Below, piece after piece: positions 59,515 to 64,000 of a stretch of DNA of 64,000 nt. The number at the start of each line of letters is the position of its first letter. Position 1 is the first letter of the stretch. The notes below the pieces were generated by a model that worked only from the letters and a program-made list of their open reading frames with translations, had not been told where the DNA came from and ran no database searches. The translations under genes and the position numbers were made by a program. Origin of the DNA: Rhizophagus irregularis (taxonomy: Eukaryota > Glomeromycota > Glomeromycetes > Glomerales > Glomeraceae); NCBI RefSeq assembly GCF_026210795.1, contig NC_089430.1, positions 2,356,001 to 2,420,000 of the forward strand, given 5' to 3'.

Positions 59515-61736
59515 ATGTCGGGAAGAAAAGTATTGGTGCTTGATAACGGTGCATACACAATGAAGGCAGGTTATGCTGACGAAACACAAGCAAGGTAACT
59601 TGCTAAAATTTAACAAATAATGAGTCCTTTTAGCGTTTAATGGTGTTTTTTGTTTGAATTCTTATAGAATAATACCAAATTGCATAGTAACGCGGGGGAA
59701 AGGTGATAAAAGATCATATATAGGAGATCAATTAAGTACATGCACAGATTTTACTGGTTTATATTATAAATTACCATTCGAAAAAGTATGATATCATTCA
59801 AGTGATTACATTTGCATTAAGTTTACGATGAAATTGATTTTCGCAATATTATTTATAATTAGGGATTTCTTATTAATTGGCAAAATGAAAAAGAAGTTTG
59901 GGATAGAATATTTTCTAAAGATGTTCTTAATGTAAGGTTTTGTTATTGATACATTAACATTATTTTTATTTATGTTGCTTTTAATTTTATCATTTTTTAG
60001 TGTGATCCGAAAAATACTACTCTATTAATTACGGAGCCATGTTTTAATTTACCGAACGTTCAACAAAATTATGATGAAGTTATATTCGAAGCATACGAAT
60101 TCGAAGCCTATTATAGGACAAATGGTAAAACTAAAAAAAAATTATGGATTTTACACAAAAATTTTTATTTTACATTACGAATCTTTACATATAGTTCCAT
60201 GGTTATGTATTCAAAACGATACAACTTCACTTTATAAGGATAGATTCTGTAAATTTAATGAAGTACCCGATTGTGCATTAGTAGTTGATTCTGGTTACTC
60301 TTTTACTCATATTGTTCCTTTTGTTATGGGAAGGCCGATATTACCAGCTATTAGAAGGTGAATCTTTACTTCACATCAAGACTTTTATTATTTATTTACT
60401 TAATTTTGATTATTATTACCAGAATCAATATCGGAGGAAAATTATTGACAAATCATCTAAAGGAAATTGTATCATTTAGGTAAAGATTAGATTTTTTACT
60501 CGAAATATGTTGACATTGTTTTCTTACAAGTTACAACACCATAATGATTAGATATTGGGATATGATGGAACAGACCTACATTATGAATGAAGTGAAAGAA
60601 ACTTGTTGTTTCGTTTCTCAGAATTTTTTATCGGATCTAGAGATTTGCCGGTAAAGTTAACGAAATATTTTTATGTTAGAACATCCTAGTATCTTGTTCA
60701 CCAATATCGAATTATCTAGGAGAAACCCACGAGATAATCCAATTCTTCAAGAATATGTTCTCCCAGACTTTTCGAGAAATTCAAAAGGATATATAAGAGT
60801 ACCATATTATTTATGTCCTTATGGTTAAGCTACATTTATTGTTTATTTATTTTACTTGTAAATTACAGGAAAAGAAACGTGGAGGGACGTATGACCAATC
60901 TGACGAGCAAGTTTTGTACATGAACAATGAAAGGTTATCTGTTCCTGAAATATTATTTAATCCTATGGATGTTGGTATGAATATTACATTTACATTAATT
61001 CCGATTCGTACATACATGAGTTTATTAACTTCATTCATTAATCTCCAGGAATGAACCAAGCAGGAATTCCGGAAGTAATAGTGGAATCAATTAATGCAAT
61101 TCATTCTGGTATCATATATCGCGACTATTCAAATTTTTTTTATTATTTTTTTTTCATTGGTTCTAAAGCGTAAAAAAGAGAGAATTTTTTGGTGGTAACT
61201 GACTTCTGGTATTTTGGGTCAATTTGAGAATAGAAATGTTTCCTTCTTTATCTGTAAATGATGTAGATTTACATGGATTACTCTACGGAAACATCATCTT
61301 AGTCGGCGGAAACTCCTTATTCTCCGGATATAAAAGAAGAATGTAAATGAATTCTCGGATTAGTTAGAATTTTATGGGTGTTTTTTTTATTAAAATTTAT
61401 ATTCTTTTTTTATTTATTATTAGTGAAAAAGATTTACGTTTTCTTGCACCAACGGAATTTGAAATTAGAGTTGGAATGTCAGAAAAGTAAGCATGACCAA
61501 CGATTTTTTTCTTTGAATCATTTGAATCAGTTAATATTCTTCTCTTCATTATATATATATATTAATGAAAAAATAGTCCTATCACATACGCGTGGCAAGG
61601 AGGTGCTAAATTTGCGAATTCAACTGAATTTAACGAAAAGTTAGTTACACGTGCTGAATTTAACGAATATGGTCATAATATTTGTCTTCAAAGATTCGGT
61701 TTAGGCGATGATGATGATATTGAAATGTCTGAGTAA
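59515..61736 (+). CDS. ARP6: Actin-related protein 6 (SWR1 chromatin-remodelling complex)
   Basis: Arp6 is a nuclear subunit of the SWR1 complex that installs histone H2A.Z. Thirteen exons give 428 residues: 59,515-59,594; 59,668-59,785; 59,863-59,931; 60,001-60,124; 60,195-60,357; 60,423-60,479; 60,552-60,650; 60,720-60,798; 60,869-60,974; 61,049-61,108; 61,234-61,342; 61,424-61,486; 61,577-61,736. The actin-fold phosphate loop is VLDNGAYTMKAGYA. Arp6-typical blocks are EPCFNLPNVQQNYDEVIFE, LVVDSGYSFTHIVPFV, INIGGKLLTNHLKEIVSFR and FNPMDVGMNQAGIPE; the end has YAWQGG. An acidic C-terminus closes it. All introns are short with GT-AG ends. It converges on the MAP kinase gene, with 175 bases between the stops. 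Confidence 0.95.
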
Positions 61737-61911
61737 TTATTACAATCTTATAACCAGAAAAATTTCTCAAGAAAATATATTATTCTATGTATCATTGAAA
61801 CAGATTTCTTTAAATAAATAATAAATAAATAAAAATATATAAAATTTATATCCACAATACATACATTATAAATTTTTACATAACTTTAGATTTCCGATTA
61901 GTACATTAATA

Positions 61912-63559
<1,648 letters not shown>

Positions 63560-63883
63560 CTTGTCAAATACTTTCAAATACCTTCAATTAAAAAAAAATA
63601 TCTTTATTAATAGTAACGAAAGAAAGACTATATATATTATCGAAACATTGTTTTGTTGATTTTTTGGAGTAATGATCATCGTGCACTGTAACATAAAATA
63701 TTTTCGGTCATAATTCCGCCCAAAATATTTTTACTACACAGTGTTTTACGTATATTAATTAGATATCAGATATTGTAAAATATTTATAAATTTATCATTT
63801 ATATTTTTTATTATTATTGCTGAAAAACATTATACAGGAAGTATTAACTATACAAAATAAATTTAAAGAATGATTATAATAAT
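63560..63883. promoter_or_regulatory. Upstream region of the MAP kinase gene
   Basis: 324 bases between the kinase start and the stop of the next minus-strand gene. AT-rich with no specific site supported; the kinase promoter is expected here. Confidence 0.4.
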
Positions 63884-64000
63884 TTAGTCTTCAGCATCAC
63901 TTTGGTATGGAGTTGGTTGCCATATTTCAACTTCATTAGGAGCCAATGGACCTAGGATCTCATCGGGCCAGCAATAAGTTGTATCTTTATCATCATCTAA
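63884..64000 (-). CDS. C-terminal end of an unknown protein (partial)
   Basis: The last 38 codons of a minus-strand gene continue beyond the window edge. The end contains CWPDEILGPLAPNEVEIW and finishes SDAED before TAA 63,884-63,886. The stretch is acidic and open throughout. I do not recognise the family from this tail. Confidence 0.6.
   Translation of the reverse strand, partial: LDDDKDTTYCWPDEILGPLAPNEVEIWQPTPYQSDAED

Overview
The window is fungal nuclear DNA, most likely from an arbuscular mycorrhizal fungus of the Rhizophagus type. This is inferred from strong AT richness, short GT-AG introns, BTB-TLDc, AIG1-type GTPase and F-box genes of that lineage's style, dense decayed transposons and a Polinton-like element. 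About the first two thirds (1-48,500) is mobile-element debris with several nested insertions. The last quarter (48,500-64,000) is a normal gene-bearing stretch.

Layout. 1-1,297 is the 3' end of a non-LTR retrotransposon (copy A). 2,561-10,723 is a nearly complete second copy (B) with ORF1 and a 1,874-codon ORF2 broken by four in-frame stops. 10,724-21,850 is a compact virus-like or Polinton-like unit. It holds a protein with 2-cysteine-adaptor-like repeats, an unknown protein, an A32/FtsK-type packaging ATPase, a Gag-like gene, an aspartic protease, a chromodomain integrase, a zinc-ribbon protein and a protein with an acidic tail. Spacings are 8-152 bases. The integrase is split by a 3.5 kb insertion (16,791-20,330). 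On the minus strand this insertion carries a tandem series of exon-intron-like units (GTAAGT, hairpin, CTAAC-bearing hairpin, T-run, TAG). I consider it the most unusual object here.

22,283-22,976 is a broken unknown gene. 25,004-33,976 is a decayed archaeo-eukaryotic-type primase gene (minus strand) split by a 7.3 kb terminal-inverted-repeat element (26,500-33,816, CTA target duplication). That element is itself filled with a 185-bp satellite, a 69-bp tandem repeat, hairpin repeats and a MITE. 37,040-41,189 is a decayed multi-exon transposase gene followed by a repeat also found upstream of it. 42,115-42,372 is an F-box fragment. 42,400-48,500 holds no intact gene.

Host genes: BTB-BACK-TLDc protein (48,509-50,029, minus), two tandem AIG1-like GTPases with cysteine-rich tails (51,505-52,797 and 53,674-54,956, minus), a small unknown protein (56,559-57,273, minus), a DHHC palmitoyltransferase (57,405-58,889, minus), ARP6 (59,515-61,736, plus) convergent with a Fus3/Kss1-type MAP kinase (61,912-63,559, minus), and the C-terminus of an unknown protein at the right edge. 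Several MITEs with recognisable target duplications lie between them. Exon joins given for the host genes were derived by hand from splice signals and frame. In each case the total coding length is a multiple of three.
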